From the NCBI RefSeq assembly GCF_001884735.1, contig NZ_MJAP01000012.1:246856-310855 (forward strand): a stretch of DNA of 64,000 nt, given 5' to 3'. Positions within the stretch are counted from its first letter, which is position 1, and every line of letters starts with the position of its first letter. Positions 18,968 to 27,706 of this stretch are shown here, piece by piece. The position numbers and the translations under genes were made by a program. The DNA comes from Natronohydrobacter thiooxidans (GTDB lineage: Bacteria; Pseudomonadota; Alphaproteobacteria; Rhodobacterales; Rhodobacteraceae). The notes below the pieces were generated by a model, which was not told the DNA's origin, made no database searches, and saw only the letters and a list, made by a program, of their open reading frames with translations.

Positions 18968-21900
18968 TCGGGCCTCCTTTCCGTCAATCTGCCCGCGCGG
19001 ATGGCACAGGTCAGGGACTTGTTTTCATGCATGGAGGTGTTGGGGTCGCCGATGGCAGCGGTCAGCATATTGGCAATGTCGCCAGTGGCCTCCCCTTCCC
19101 AGCCGAAATGCCAGGGCATTCCGATCTGATAGACCTGCCGCCCGTCCAGCCGCAGGGGGTGCAGTCGCTCCGTAACAAGCGCGCGGGTCTCGACGGCACC
19201 GCGCGCAGTTGCAATCGTTATCCAGTCAAGGTTCGAGACGCCGATCTCACGCGCCAGTTGCGGCGGGATTTCGGCAAACCCTTCGGGCTGCAATTCAGCG
19301 GTCGATGGGGTCGCGCGCGTGGGCGTGCCCGCGCAATGGTGCTCGGTCAGCCGGTAGGTCGTCAGAACATGTGGATAGGCGGGATCACCGGGCGCGTGCA
19401 ACGGGTTGATCTCGCGCTCGAATTTCTTGGCCACCGGGTTTTCGCGCTGCTCAGGATAAAGCAGGTTGCCACCGGGGCTTTCTACCGGCTCATAATGCGT
19501 CGGCAGCGGCCCGTCCTTCAGGCCCGAGGGCGAGTAGATATGCGCGCGCCCATCCGGCATCATGATGAATGGCTCGTCGCCACGGATCGCTTCCATGCCC
19601 TCAGGCTTCTTGCTCCAGTCCGGGCGGTAATTGGGTGCCTTGTCGGGTGGAAAATCGATGGCGTCATTGCCGTCCCAGCTTTCTTCCTCGCCGTCCCACC
19701 AGATCAGCCGCTTGGCTTCGGACCATGGCCGCCCCTCCGGGTCTGCAGACGCACGGTTGTAAAGTGTGCGCCGATTGGCGGGCCAGGCAAAAGCCCAATC
19801 GAGATGTGTGCCAGGGCCGTCAGGGCCATCTGCATTGCGTCGGCGTGTCTGATTTCGGTCATTCTCGGGAAAGGCGCCACAATAGATCCACGACCCGCAA
19901 GCTGTCGAGCCGTCATCCTTGAGCGCCTGAAAGCTGGAAAGCTGTTCGCGCTGGGGCCATGTGTAGCCACTGATCTCGCGCAGGACGGATTCGGCTTCGA
20001 TATCGCCACGCGCGTTTCGGATCGGGTAGTCGAGCGTCAGGTTGCGGATCGGTTCGTCCTGTTCGTCACTGCTGTCCGCATAGAGCGCCTTCAGACGTTG
20101 GCCCAGGTGATACATGAACCACAGCTCTGACCGGCTGTCGCCCGGTCCATCGATCACCTTGTCGTGCCATTGCACAAGGCGGTGGGTGTTCGTGAAGCTG
20201 CCTTCCTTCTCGCCGGCAAGCTCGGCGGGCATCAGGAATATCTCGGTGCCGATCTCCTCGGGCCGCATCTCTCCATCGCGGACAAGATGGCCCTTTTGCC
20301 AGAAGCTGGCACTCTCGACCGTTTCGGTATCGCGCACAACCAGCCAGTCCAACTGCGCGAGACCGCGCTGAACCATCCGGCTGTTGGACCCGCCGACCAC
20401 CACATTCTGACCCAGCAGAAACAGCCCCTTGATCAGCCCGTCATTCATCGCAAGTGTCATGGCCAGCTGCGAATGGTCGCCGACAAGCTTGGGTAGCCAT
20501 TGGTAGCCCCATTCATTCTGAGGCCCGACGGCATCCCCATACCACGCACGCAACAGGCTGGTCATGTATTTCGGGAAGTTGTGCCACCAGCCGGTGGGAA
20601 TGGTCTCGTCATCCAGAAACTGGTCGTAGTGCCGCGCCTGCGGCTTGAAGGCATTGGGCTGCGGCAGGTAACTTGGCAGCATGTTGTAAAGTGTCGGGAT
20701 GTCGGTCGAACCCTGGATCGAGCAATGCCCCCGCAGCGCAAGTATGCCCCCTCCGGGCCGCCCGATATTGCCCAGAAGCGACTGTACAAGGCCCCCGGCC
20801 CGGATCATCTGCACGCCGGTCGTGTGATGATTCCAACCCACTGCGTAACAGATCGCGCCGGTCTTCTCGCGGCCAGAATTCTCGGCCAGCGCCTGCGCAA
20901 TGCTGACAAAAACCTCCTTCGGGCAGCCCGTAACCTGCTCTACCATTTCGGGGGTATAGGGCGCGTAATGGCGGCGCAGGATTTGGTAGACGCACATCGG
21001 ATGCTGAAGCGTCGGATCTTCGCGCGGCGGGTGATCGTGCAATCGGCTGGTCAACTCGGAGAAGGACTCGGCCGTGTCGATGTAATGCTCTGCCAGCGCC
21101 GACGGGATGGTAAAGCCGACATATTGCCAGCTCTCCTGATCATAGGATTTTTTTCTGTCATTCCAACCGGAAAACAGGTTTGAAGGATCCTCGGAAGGGC
21201 TGCGGAAATCCTTCTCGATGATCGTCGCGAGGTTGGTGTAGGCCAGAGCATAGTCGCGAAACCACAGATCGTTTTCCAGCAGGTAGCGTATGATCCCGCC
21301 CAGAAAGGCGATGTCGGTCCCCGTGCGGATCGGGGCATGAATATCGGCCAGTGCAGAGGTGCGCGTAAAACGCGGATCGACATGGATCAGCTTTGCACCG
21401 CGCTCTTTTGCCTGCATGACGAACCTGAAGGCGATCGGGTGCGCCTCGGCCATGTTCGAGCCCATCACCAAGATACAGTCCGAATTGGCCAGATCCCATT
21501 GCGCCATGGTTGCGGCGCCCCGCCCGTAGGCGGCGCCAAGGCCGGGGACAGAGTTGGAATGGCAGACCCGCGCCTGATTTTCGATCCAGACCATCCCCAG
21601 CCCCCCGCCGAAGATCTTCTTGATGAGGTAATTTTCTTCATTGTCGAGCGTCGCGCCGCCAAGCGATGCCACTCCGAGCGTGTGGTTGACGATCGTCCCG
21701 TCAGGCAGCGTCCGGACAAAGGTTTCGTCGCGGGTTTTCTTTGTCAGGGCGGCAATTCTGTCCATCGCCCAGTCAAGTGGCTTCTCCTCCCATTCGGTCG
21801 AAAAAGGTGCGCGATACTTGACTTTCTTCAGCCGGGAAGGGGCGGTGTGAACGCTCAGAAGCGCCGCGCCCTTGGGGCAGAGTGTCCCCTGATTGACCGG

Positions 21901-22155
21901 ACTGTCGGGATTGCCTTCGACATTGATCAGTTGTCCGTTGCGCACATAAAGCCGTGTGGAACAGCCAACGGCACAAAAGGGACAGACGCTGGTCCCGACC
22001 ATTTCAGCCTGCTCAAACCGGGGGCGCAAAGCCTCCGACATCTCGCTTCTGGCCGCGCTGCTGCGGTGATCGGCACCGCGCACCTGCCGCGGCAGTGACC
22101 AGTTGCGCAGAAAATGTGCCAACCTGCGCTGCGGCGACTGCTTGGCGCGTGTCAT
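18964..22155 (-). CDS. Formate dehydrogenase catalytic subunit (molybdopterin, Cys type)
   Basis: A 1063-residue molybdopterin oxidoreductase of the FdnG/FdoG type. Cluster ligands C58, C61, C65 and C93 form CPFCAVGC...C. The metal ligand is C198 in ARVCHSNSV, where E. coli FdnG has selenocysteine, so this is a cysteine enzyme; the following histidine is kept. Further motifs are GRGAATMAQWDL, MGSNMAEAHP and VDPRFTRTSA. The N-terminus has arginines but no hydrophobic core, so I see no convincing Tat signal and the active site may face the cytoplasm. Overlaps of four bases link it to the genes on both sides. Confidence 0.95.
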   Translation of the reverse strand: MTRAKQSPQRRLAHFLRNWSLPRQVRGADHRSSAARSEMSEALRPRFEQAEMVGTSVCPFCAVGCSTRLYVRNGQLINVEGNPDSPVNQGTLCPKGAALLSVHTAPSRLKKVKYRAPFSTEWEEKPLDWAMDRIAALTKKTRDETFVRTLPDGTIVNHTLGVASLGGATLDNEENYLIKKIFGGGLGMVWIENQARVCHSNSVPGLGAAYGRGAATMAQWDLANSDCILVMGSNMAEAHPIAFRFVMQAKERGAKLIHVDPRFTRTSALADIHAPIRTGTDIAFLGGIIRYLLENDLWFRDYALAYTNLATIIEKDFRSPSEDPSNLFSGWNDRKKSYDQESWQYVGFTIPSALAEHYIDTAESFSELTSRLHDHPPREDPTLQHPMCVYQILRRHYAPYTPEMVEQVTGCPKEVFVSIAQALAENSGREKTGAICYAVGWNHHTTGVQMIRAGGLVQSLLGNIGRPGGGILALRGHCSIQGSTDIPTLYNMLPSYLPQPNAFKPQARHYDQFLDDETIPTGWWHNFPKYMTSLLRAWYGDAVGPQNEWGYQWLPKLVGDHSQLAMTLAMNDGLIKGLFLLGQNVVVGGSNSRMVQRGLAQLDWLVVRDTETVESASFWQKGHLVRDGEMRPEEIGTEIFLMPAELAGEKEGSFTNTHRLVQWHDKVIDGPGDSRSELWFMYHLGQRLKALYADSSDEQDEPIRNLTLDYPIRNARGDIEAESVLREISGYTWPQREQLSSFQALKDDGSTACGSWIYCGAFPENDRNQTRRRNADGPDGPGTHLDWAFAWPANRRTLYNRASADPEGRPWSEAKRLIWWDGEEESWDGNDAIDFPPDKAPNYRPDWSKKPEGMEAIRGDEPFIMMPDGRAHIYSPSGLKDGPLPTHYEPVESPGGNLLYPEQRENPVAKKFEREINPLHAPGDPAYPHVLTTYRLTEHHCAGTPTRATPSTAELQPEGFAEIPPQLAREIGVSNLDWITIATARGAVETRALVTERLHPLRLDGRQVYQIGMPWHFGWEGEATGDIANMLTAAIGDPNTSMHENKSLTCAIRAGRLTERRPE

Positions 22156-22385
22156 GGCTTATACACGCCAAGTTCGCTGATTTCATGCGCCACAAGAGCG
22201 CTGCGCCCGTCGACCTTCTCATAGGCGACGCGCACATGCGCCAGCCGGGTACAGAGGGCCGCGAGATCCTGCGCGGCGGTCTGCGCCGGGTGTGCAAGCG
22301 AGAAATGGAGCGCGCCCCCATCCGGTTTTGTCAGACGAAAACGCCCCTCCTGTACAATTGTCACGATACCTAGAACCTGTTCCAT
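22152..22385 (-). CDS. Small protein leading the formate dehydrogenase operon
   Basis: A 77-residue protein (begins MEQVLGIVTIVQEGRF) of unknown function. It looks like a small beta-rich domain: VTIVQEGRFRLTKPDG, then an alpha segment and VRVAYEKVDGRSALVAHEI, with an OB-fold-like feel. It overlaps the catalytic subunit start by four bases, so it is the first gene of a coupled five-gene operon. Only a weak ribosome binding site precedes ATG 22385. It could be an enzyme-specific chaperone or regulator; no family was recognised. Confidence 0.7.
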   Translation of the reverse strand: MEQVLGIVTIVQEGRFRLTKPDGGALHFSLAHPAQTAAQDLAALCTRLAHVRVAYEKVDGRSALVAHEISELGVYKP

Positions 22386-22428
22386 GGCGCACCCCGCTGT
22401 CGTGAAATTTCTTTCTGAGTGCCGTCTA

Positions 22429-22454
22429 AACACCCTGTTCAGCAAAAATGTTCC
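22429..22454 (-). promoter_or_regulatory. EcfG-type promoter: GGAAC-N17-TGTT (reverse strand)
   Basis: On the reverse strand GGAACA begins at 22454 and TGTT lies at 22432-22429, 44 bp before the first gene of the formate dehydrogenase operon. Confidence 0.6.
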
Positions 22455-22569
22455 CGAATTTCACAGCAGACCGGGCACAGCAGGCAGGGCCTATGCGGCG
22501 CTTTGGCGCTGGGTTCGCAGGGTCAGAGCGCCCCGACGCTGGGGCCGACGCTTTTTTCCACGGTCGTGG

Positions 22570-22595
22570 GGAACATGAGGCCCGCTTCTGTGGTT
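22570..22595 (+). promoter_or_regulatory. EcfG-type promoter: GGAAC-N17-GGTT
   Basis: GGAACA at 22570 and GGTT at 22592-22595, 37 bp before csbD. It stands back to back with the site facing the formate dehydrogenase operon. Confidence 0.65.
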
Positions 22596-22632
22596 AGCAG
22601 CGTATCCTGAAAACTCTGAAAAGGGGCGTATT

Positions 22633-22830
22633 ATGGCCAATGACAAAATTGCCGGCAAATGGAAGCAGCTCAAAGGCTCTGCGAAAGAACGGTGGGGGGC
22701 TCTGACAGACGATGATCTGGATCAGGCCGAAGGCAAGCGCGACAAGCTCGTCGGTAAGATTCAGGAAAGATACGGCATCGCCAAGGAAGAGGCCGAAAAA
22801 CAGTATGACGACTGGGCCACCAGCGTCTGA
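22633..22830 (+). CDS. CsbD-family stress protein
   Basis: A 65-residue hydrophilic protein of the CsbD/YjbJ family: WKQLKGSAKERWGALTDDDLDQAEGKRDKLVGKIQERYGIAKEEAEKQYDDW covers the whole family motif. CsbD proteins are abundant under general stress, first described as sigma-B targets in Bacillus; biochemical role unknown. An EcfG-type promoter precedes it and the YqjD- and YqjE-like genes follow in the same direction, as in many proteobacterial stress clusters. Confidence 0.95.
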   Translation: MANDKIAGKWKQLKGSAKERWGALTDDDLDQAEGKRDKLVGKIQERYGIAKEEAEKQYDDWATSV

Positions 22831-22912
22831 CAATAGCTATTCGCGCGGACCTGTGGCCGCGCCATCCTTGTTGATAGTGAACAGCGCAACCAGATGCGCC
22901 GAAGGAGTTGAC

Positions 22913-23326
22913 ATGGCAGATCAAGCAGCGAACGCAAAGAAAGACAGCGCGGCGCAAGACGTGAAAGAGCGCGCCGAAGAGCTAAGACAGGACGCAGATC
23001 ATACCGCGAATGAGGCAGCCCGAGCGGCCAAGGCCTCTTACGAGGATATGAAAGCACAGATCGACGTTCTGAAACACGATATCGCCGAGCTTTCAGCAGC
23101 CATTCTCAGGGTCGGAGAGCATTCGGCACGCGACACTGTCGAGCGCCTGCGCAAGACCGGTCGAAAAGCAGTGGACCACGCGAACGACCAGATGGAGCAT
23201 GCTGCAGATCGTGTCGAGAGCATGCTGGACGACGCCGAGGTCTTTGCTCAGGAACGCCCTACTGTCGCGCTGGCGCTGGCCGCCGGCGCCGGGTTCCTGC
23301 TGGCCACTGCACTGTCACGGCGCTGA
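22913..23326 (+). CDS. YqjD/ElaB-family (DUF883) membrane-anchored protein
   Basis: A 137-residue protein with a long charged helical/coiled-coil region (residues ~10-110) and a C-terminal hydrophobic anchor, PTVALALAAGAGFLLATALSRR, typical of DUF883 (ElaB, YgaM, YqjD). In E. coli these tail-anchored proteins associate with ribosomes in stationary phase and the outer face of the inner membrane. GAAGGAG precedes ATG 22913. The stop overlaps the YqjE-like start (TGATG). Confidence 0.92.
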   Translation: MADQAANAKKDSAAQDVKERAEELRQDADHTANEAARAAKASYEDMKAQIDVLKHDIAELSAAILRVGEHSARDTVERLRKTGRKAVDHANDQMEHAADRVESMLDDAEVFAQERPTVALALAAGAGFLLATALSRR

Positions 23327-23691
23327 TGCTTTTTCCTGTTCAGCAAGCCAAAGCACGGCTGGACTGGCACAAGCGGCGCTTGCTGTTGGGCGTCGCAGGT
23401 CTCGTCATGCTAAAGATAGGTGCCGCGTTTCTGGTCGCTGCGATCTGGCTCGTTCTCGCGGCAGAGTTTTCGCCTGTGATCGCGACCCTGGTATGTGCGG
23501 CTCTGTTCTTCGGCGCGGGGCTTGTCGTATTGGCATTGCGCGGAGCGCGGCCAAAGCCTGAAGCGCCTTCACTTGAGGAGCGCGCGCAGGCTGATGGCAG
23601 ATTGCTCAGAACCCTCGCCCATCCGGCGTTGCTCGAAGCTTTGTTGTTCGGGGTCAGCGTCTATCGAGAGGTACGCAGAGGGCGCAAGTAG
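23326..23691 (+). CDS. YqjE-like phage-holin superfamily membrane protein
   Basis: A 121-residue protein with two strongly hydrophobic segments (LLLGVAGLVMLKIGAAFLVAAIW and VIATLVCAALFFGAGLVVLAL) and basic ends, the layout of the Phage_holin_3_6/YqjE family. Its ATG overlaps the YqjD-like stop, reproducing the conserved yqjD-yqjE pair. Function is unknown beyond its membrane location and stress-linked expression. It ends 4 bp before the convergent cytochrome gene. Confidence 0.85.
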   Translation: MLFPVQQAKARLDWHKRRLLLGVAGLVMLKIGAAFLVAAIWLVLAAEFSPVIATLVCAALFFGAGLVVLALRGARPKPEAPSLEERAQADGRLLRTLAHPALLEALLFGVSVYREVRRGRK

Positions 23692-23695
23692 CCGC

Positions 23696-24160
23696 TCAGT
23701 CAGAATCGTCGGGCGGGCGCAGGGCTTCGACCTGTTCAGGGGCGATCGGGTCGGGGTAGTCATTGCCGAAACGGGTGCGCACATAATTGGTCACCGCGGC
23801 GACCTGCTCGTCCGACATCATGCCACTGAAACCCGGCATCCCATGATAGCCGATCAGGATGACACCAGCGACGAAGTGTTTCGAGTTCATCTTGGGATTA
23901 TTGGCCAGGGGCGGATGCGCGCCTGCGCCCGCACTGCCCTCACCGTCTTCCATATGGCAGGCCTGGCAGGTGGTCCGGTAAAGCGCTTCTCCCTCTGATT
24001 GCGTGAATCTCTCGGACTCTTCGGAAAAGCGTTCCAACAGGTTCTCACTGTCAGTCTCTTCGCCCTGCGTAACCTGTGGATCGGCGGATTGTTGGGCCGA
24101 GACTCCGCCTGTCATGACAATCAGCGCAACAACTGCGTAGGATAAGCTTCGGGTCAGCAT
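23696..24160 (-). CDS. Monohaem cytochrome c
   Basis: A 154-residue secreted class I cytochrome c. The signal peptide ends near GVSAQ (residue ~23). An acidic linker precedes the single haem site C65-QAC-H69; the distal methionine is probably in GYHGMPGFSGMMS. C-terminal YPDPIAPEQVEAL resembles small cytochromes that serve dehydrogenases. It follows the amine oxidase stop codon by one base, so it is co-transcribed and is the likely electron acceptor of that enzyme. Start chosen at ATG 24160; an upstream in-frame ATG at 24169 is also possible. Confidence 0.9.
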   Translation of the reverse strand: MLTRSLSYAVVALIVMTGGVSAQQSADPQVTQGEETDSENLLERFSEESERFTQSEGEALYRTTCQACHMEDGEGSAGAGAHPPLANNPKMNSKHFVAGVILIGYHGMPGFSGMMSDEQVAAVTNYVRTRFGNDYPDPIAPEQVEALRPPDDSD

Positions 24161-24161
24161 C

Positions 24162-25763
24162 TCAGGCATTCTCCCTTTCATCCAGACGTCTGATTGCATC
24201 AAGTGCCGAGAGGAAGGATCCTTCGAGCCATGCCGGAATATGCGAGCAATGCTCGCCCGCCAGAACCAGCCTGTGGTCGATTTCGCACAATGTCTTGTAA
24301 TGTGCATCGCGCAGATCGTCCGTCCATTCGCCATAACAACCCAAGGACCAGTCCACGCGGTGCCAGACCCAAGAGGTGCCCGACATGAACTCCGTATCAT
24401 ATTGCGGGTGGATCCGGCGGCCAAGTGCCAAGGCCGCATCAATGCGCTCCTGAGGCGTCATGGTGGACCATGAATAGGTGAAAGTACGCCCTGCCGTAGA
24501 TGTGTCATAGGCCGCTTGCAAAACCGCCGGGCCATCAGACAGAAACCCGTAATTCGGATAGGCGATCTGCACCAAGGGCAGGTCAGTATAGCTGATCCCG
24601 CCCATGATCCAGTCATCCTGTTCCCAGAAGCGGCGCCTGAATTCCAGTCCGACCTTGAAGGCAGAAGCGTAAGGAACAGCGGCGATTGCCTTGCGCATTG
24701 CGTCCGAGCAATCCACCTCAAGCTGTACGAGGACTGACAATGGTATCGTGCAGATGCACCAGTCTGCGGTTTCCTGATGGACTGTTCCGCCGCGCCCGCC
24801 ATCTTCGTAGCTGACGGTCACGCTGTTTTCATTCTGCGCAATCCTGATCACGCGGGCATTCAGTTGGATCACGTCGGCCACCTCGCGCGCGAAGGCATCC
24901 GAAATCCTGTCCATGCCCCCGACGGGCTCGAACATTGGCGGCTCAAACAGATAGTCGTGGAAGTTGAACAACTGGTCCCAAAGCCCCGAATGCAGCAGTG
25001 GTGAAAGATCGATGGGCTGTGAGGGCTTCTTGTCCGGCATGAGCCCGCCACCGGGGCGGATCTCCCACCCACGCACATCGCCCAGTTCGTCGCTGACACG
25101 GTAGCGGTAATTGCTGTCCAGAACCCCCCATTCTTTCAGCCCCTCCAGCAGTTTCTCGCGGTCCTCAACGCTGACGGTTTCATCCAGATCGCCCTGATTC
25201 AGCGATTTGGCCAGCAATTCAGAGACATGGCCGCGCATATCCTTCTCGACATGGCCGACGCGCTGGGGCTGGCCGCCAAAGGCTGTGGCGGAATGCAAAT
25301 AGGCCTTGTTGTTCTTGTTGATGAAAGGCTGCATCGGCACCCCCAGTCTGCGACAATAGTCGAACACTGCGCGGTGATGCACCGGCAGTCGCCACGGGCC
25401 AGGGTTGAGATACCCGTCGCCTTCAAAGTCGCAGGTTATTTCATGCCCGCCCATTTCTGTGTACCGATCACCGCCGCGCAGGGTCAGACAGCGCCCGCCG
25501 ATCCGGTCCTGATACTCAAGGATCTTCACCGCATAACCCGCGCGGCGCAGCTCATAAGCGGCCAACATGCCCGCAACCCCGGCGCCGAGGATCAGCACGC
25601 GGCGGCGCCCGCGCGGGCCTTGCAGATCCGGTTCGCCGCTATAGCCGGACTCGGCGGCAAAGCCGAGGCTGGTCATGGCCTGATACATTGCGGCTGCCCC
25701 GGCAACCTGCCCGATCATCGCGAGCAATTGCCGTCGGCTCGGGTGGAAGGGAGTCATGGCCAT
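24162..25763 (-). CDS. Tat-exported flavin amine oxidase/dehydrogenase
   Basis: A 533-residue FAD enzyme of the monoamine oxidase/L-amino acid oxidase superfamily. The N-terminus has a twin-arginine signal (SRRQLLAMIG, R10-R11). The dinucleotide motif LILGAGVAGMLAAYELRRAG starts near 56, followed by the GGRCLTLRGGDRYTEMGG FAD segment, and the C-terminal FAD contact is LAGEHCSH..AWLEGSFLSALDA. It would oxidise an amine or amino acid in the periplasm. It is sandwiched between two c-type cytochrome genes, which suggests electrons go to cytochromes rather than to oxygen, as reported for nicotine oxidoreductase NicA2. Substrate unknown. Confidence 0.9.
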   Translation of the reverse strand: MAMTPFHPSRRQLLAMIGQVAGAAAMYQAMTSLGFAAESGYSGEPDLQGPRGRRRVLILGAGVAGMLAAYELRRAGYAVKILEYQDRIGGRCLTLRGGDRYTEMGGHEITCDFEGDGYLNPGPWRLPVHHRAVFDYCRRLGVPMQPFINKNNKAYLHSATAFGGQPQRVGHVEKDMRGHVSELLAKSLNQGDLDETVSVEDREKLLEGLKEWGVLDSNYRYRVSDELGDVRGWEIRPGGGLMPDKKPSQPIDLSPLLHSGLWDQLFNFHDYLFEPPMFEPVGGMDRISDAFAREVADVIQLNARVIRIAQNENSVTVSYEDGGRGGTVHQETADWCICTIPLSVLVQLEVDCSDAMRKAIAAVPYASAFKVGLEFRRRFWEQDDWIMGGISYTDLPLVQIAYPNYGFLSDGPAVLQAAYDTSTAGRTFTYSWSTMTPQERIDAALALGRRIHPQYDTEFMSGTSWVWHRVDWSLGCYGEWTDDLRDAHYKTLCEIDHRLVLAGEHCSHIPAWLEGSFLSALDAIRRLDERENA

Positions 25764-25767
25764 GGTT

Positions 25768-27222
25768 TCAACTCTCCTGACGTTTCATTCCGCGCTGCCG
25801 GGCGCGCCACCAGTAGATCAAGCCTCCCGCCACAATCAGCGCGCTCACACCGATCAGCCCGGCCCATGCAGCCAGTTGCAACATGCGCAGGGGCGCTGGC
25901 ATTTCTTCTTCATGCTCGCGGATGCGGGTGACGTTTTCGGCGGTCAGGTCGCTGTCCTGCCGCCCGCCGTAAGTCGTGCGGGTGAAATTGGCGAGCATCG
26001 CAATCTCTTCATCGTTCAATTCATCCGCAAAACCGGGCATCGCGGGCGCGCGGGGCAGCTTGCCAGCGGGCACGCCATAAAGCAGCACCTGCAGAAGATT
26101 GGTGGTCTCTTCCCGACGCAAAGCGGCATTCTGCTGGAGCGGCGGATAATAGGCCTGTGGCTGGCCCTGCCCGGTAACACCGTGGCAGGCGGCGCAATGC
26201 TCAAGAAACAGGCGTTCAGGGGCTGTCGGCGCTTCGACCGTCATTGCTTCGGCCATCTCGGCGCGGATCTGGTGATAGGCGTGCTCCGGTCGAACGCGCT
26301 CTCCCTCCGGAGGGATTGCCGACATGTCATGAAGGCCGGTCTGAATGGGCGGGATAGCCTTGAGATAGGCCGCAATCGCCGCCAGGTCGTCTTCCTCCAG
26401 ATGGCTGCTGGCATGTCGAACGAAATCTGCCATGGGCCCGGCGGCTTGCACGACATTGTCCGCATGACCCTTGCTCAGATAATCGGCAATGTCCCGCTCT
26501 GACCATTCCCCGAGGCCGGTGACCGGGTCCGGTGTCAGGTTTGGCGCCAGCCAGCCATCCAGCACTTCGCCCGCCAGATAGAGGTCGTCCTGCATGGCGA
26601 AGAGATCGTTGCGCGGCGTGTGGCATTCGCCGCAATGGCCCAGATGATTGACCAGATACGCACCGCGGCGCAGCACGGGGTCATCATGCTGGGGCAGGTC
26701 GCGCTCGTTGAGGTACAGCCAGTTCCATGCCAGTACCCCGCTGCGGATGTTGAAGGGGAAGGGCAGGTCCGTCTCCTCTTCGGGGCGCGAATGCACCGGT
26801 TCCTGATCCTGCAGCCACAGATACAGGGCGTCGATATCCGCGTCCGTCATGCCCCGGTACGAGGCATAGGGCATGGCGGGATAAAGCCTGCGGTCGGGGG
26901 CAACGCCACGGCGCAGAACATCGGCCAGATCGTCCCGGCTATAGTTGCCGATGCCATATTCCAGTGATGGGCTGATATTGGTCGCGACAATGGTGCCCAT
27001 CGGCGTTTCGACCTGATAGCCACCTGACAGATCTTCTCGGTGGCATGACATGCAGCCCGATGCACGCGCGACATATTCCCCATGCTCGATATAAGAAGCA
27101 GCATCCCGCGCCGTCTCGGCGAAACCGGGGCCCGCCAGCATGAATGTCGCAAGGGCCGCACCTGTGTGTACGCAAGCCCGCAGGCTTCTCCCTTCGGTTA
27201 TGCTGCACGGGCTATTCGACAA
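25768..27222 (-). CDS. Trihaem cytochrome c, membrane-anchored
   Basis: A 484-residue protein with three haem-binding motifs: C57-MSC-H61, C197-GEC-H201 and C343-AAC-H347. An N-terminal signal peptide ends near GFAETA and a C-terminal helix (WAGLIGVSALIVAGGLIYWW) anchors it. The three-domain layout is that of the cytochrome subunit of membrane-bound alcohol/gluconate dehydrogenases, which feeds electrons to quinone or oxidase. I place the start at a TTG (27222) behind GGAGAG because the longer GTG start has no ribosome binding site. It heads the amine oxidase operon behind a perfect EcfG-type promoter. Confidence 0.85.
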   Translation of the reverse strand: MSNSPCSITEGRSLRACVHTGAALATFMLAGPGFAETARDAASYIEHGEYVARASGCMSCHREDLSGGYQVETPMGTIVATNISPSLEYGIGNYSRDDLADVLRRGVAPDRRLYPAMPYASYRGMTDADIDALYLWLQDQEPVHSRPEEETDLPFPFNIRSGVLAWNWLYLNERDLPQHDDPVLRRGAYLVNHLGHCGECHTPRNDLFAMQDDLYLAGEVLDGWLAPNLTPDPVTGLGEWSERDIADYLSKGHADNVVQAAGPMADFVRHASSHLEEDDLAAIAAYLKAIPPIQTGLHDMSAIPPEGERVRPEHAYHQIRAEMAEAMTVEAPTAPERLFLEHCAACHGVTGQGQPQAYYPPLQQNAALRREETTNLLQVLLYGVPAGKLPRAPAMPGFADELNDEEIAMLANFTRTTYGGRQDSDLTAENVTRIREHEEEMPAPLRMLQLAAWAGLIGVSALIVAGGLIYWWRARQRGMKRQES

Positions 27223-27326
27223 GTCTCTCTCCAAAACAGGACACCGAAACCTAGATTGCGCCTCAAATCGGGGCTGGCTCACCGCTGCGCGAAGCCAAAA
27301 GCGCTCCGCTCACCAACAGTTCAACC

Positions 27327-27351
27327 AACGTCACAGCGCACTCTATGTTCC
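27327..27351 (-). promoter_or_regulatory. EcfG-type promoter: GGAAC-N16-CGTT (reverse strand)
   Basis: Reverse-strand GGAACA begins at 27351 and CGTT lies at 27330-27327, a full consensus match 105 bp before the trihaem cytochrome start. Confidence 0.75.
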
Positions 27352-27476
27352 GCGCGCCTGAGAAAATGCCACCTAGGGGCGAGCCAGATTGCTGCGCGGA
27401 ATCCATTGTTGAACAGCGATCTGCAGGGTTCCGCTACTTCTTGCGGGCGTCTTCTGCCCCTCCGCCATTGCCTGTA

Positions 27477-27674
27477 TCAACCGGGAATGGGCTTGCGGCC
27501 GGTGGGATAGGGCGGCTCGTCGCCGCTCTCGCATTGTTTTTCCTGCGGCTTCTGGCGATCACGGGCGGGCTCTTTCTCGTCCTCCGCGTCATCGTTCACC
27601 CGCTTCAGAGGCTGATCGCTGCGCTGTCGATTTTTTCTGTCTTCGGATTGGCTGCGGTCTTTGGACTCGTCCAT
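27477..27674 (-). CDS. Very hydrophilic small protein, EcfG-type promoter
   Basis: A 65-residue protein made almost entirely of charged and polar residues (begins MDESKDRSQSEDRKNRQRSD, ends PTGRKPIPG), probably disordered. Start at ATG 27674 has GGGGAG 7 bases upstream; an in-frame ATG at 27680 is too close to it. A full-consensus EcfG-type promoter sits 33 bp upstream on the same strand, which argues strongly that this strand is the coding one despite an overlapping open frame opposite. No homologue recognised; it could be a hydrophilin-like desiccation protein. Confidence 0.65.
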   Translation of the reverse strand: MDESKDRSQSEDRKNRQRSDQPLKRVNDDAEDEKEPARDRQKPQEKQCESGDEPPYPTGRKPIPG

Positions 27675-27706
27675 TCTCATGCTCCCCACGGATTATGTGG
27701 GACCAG

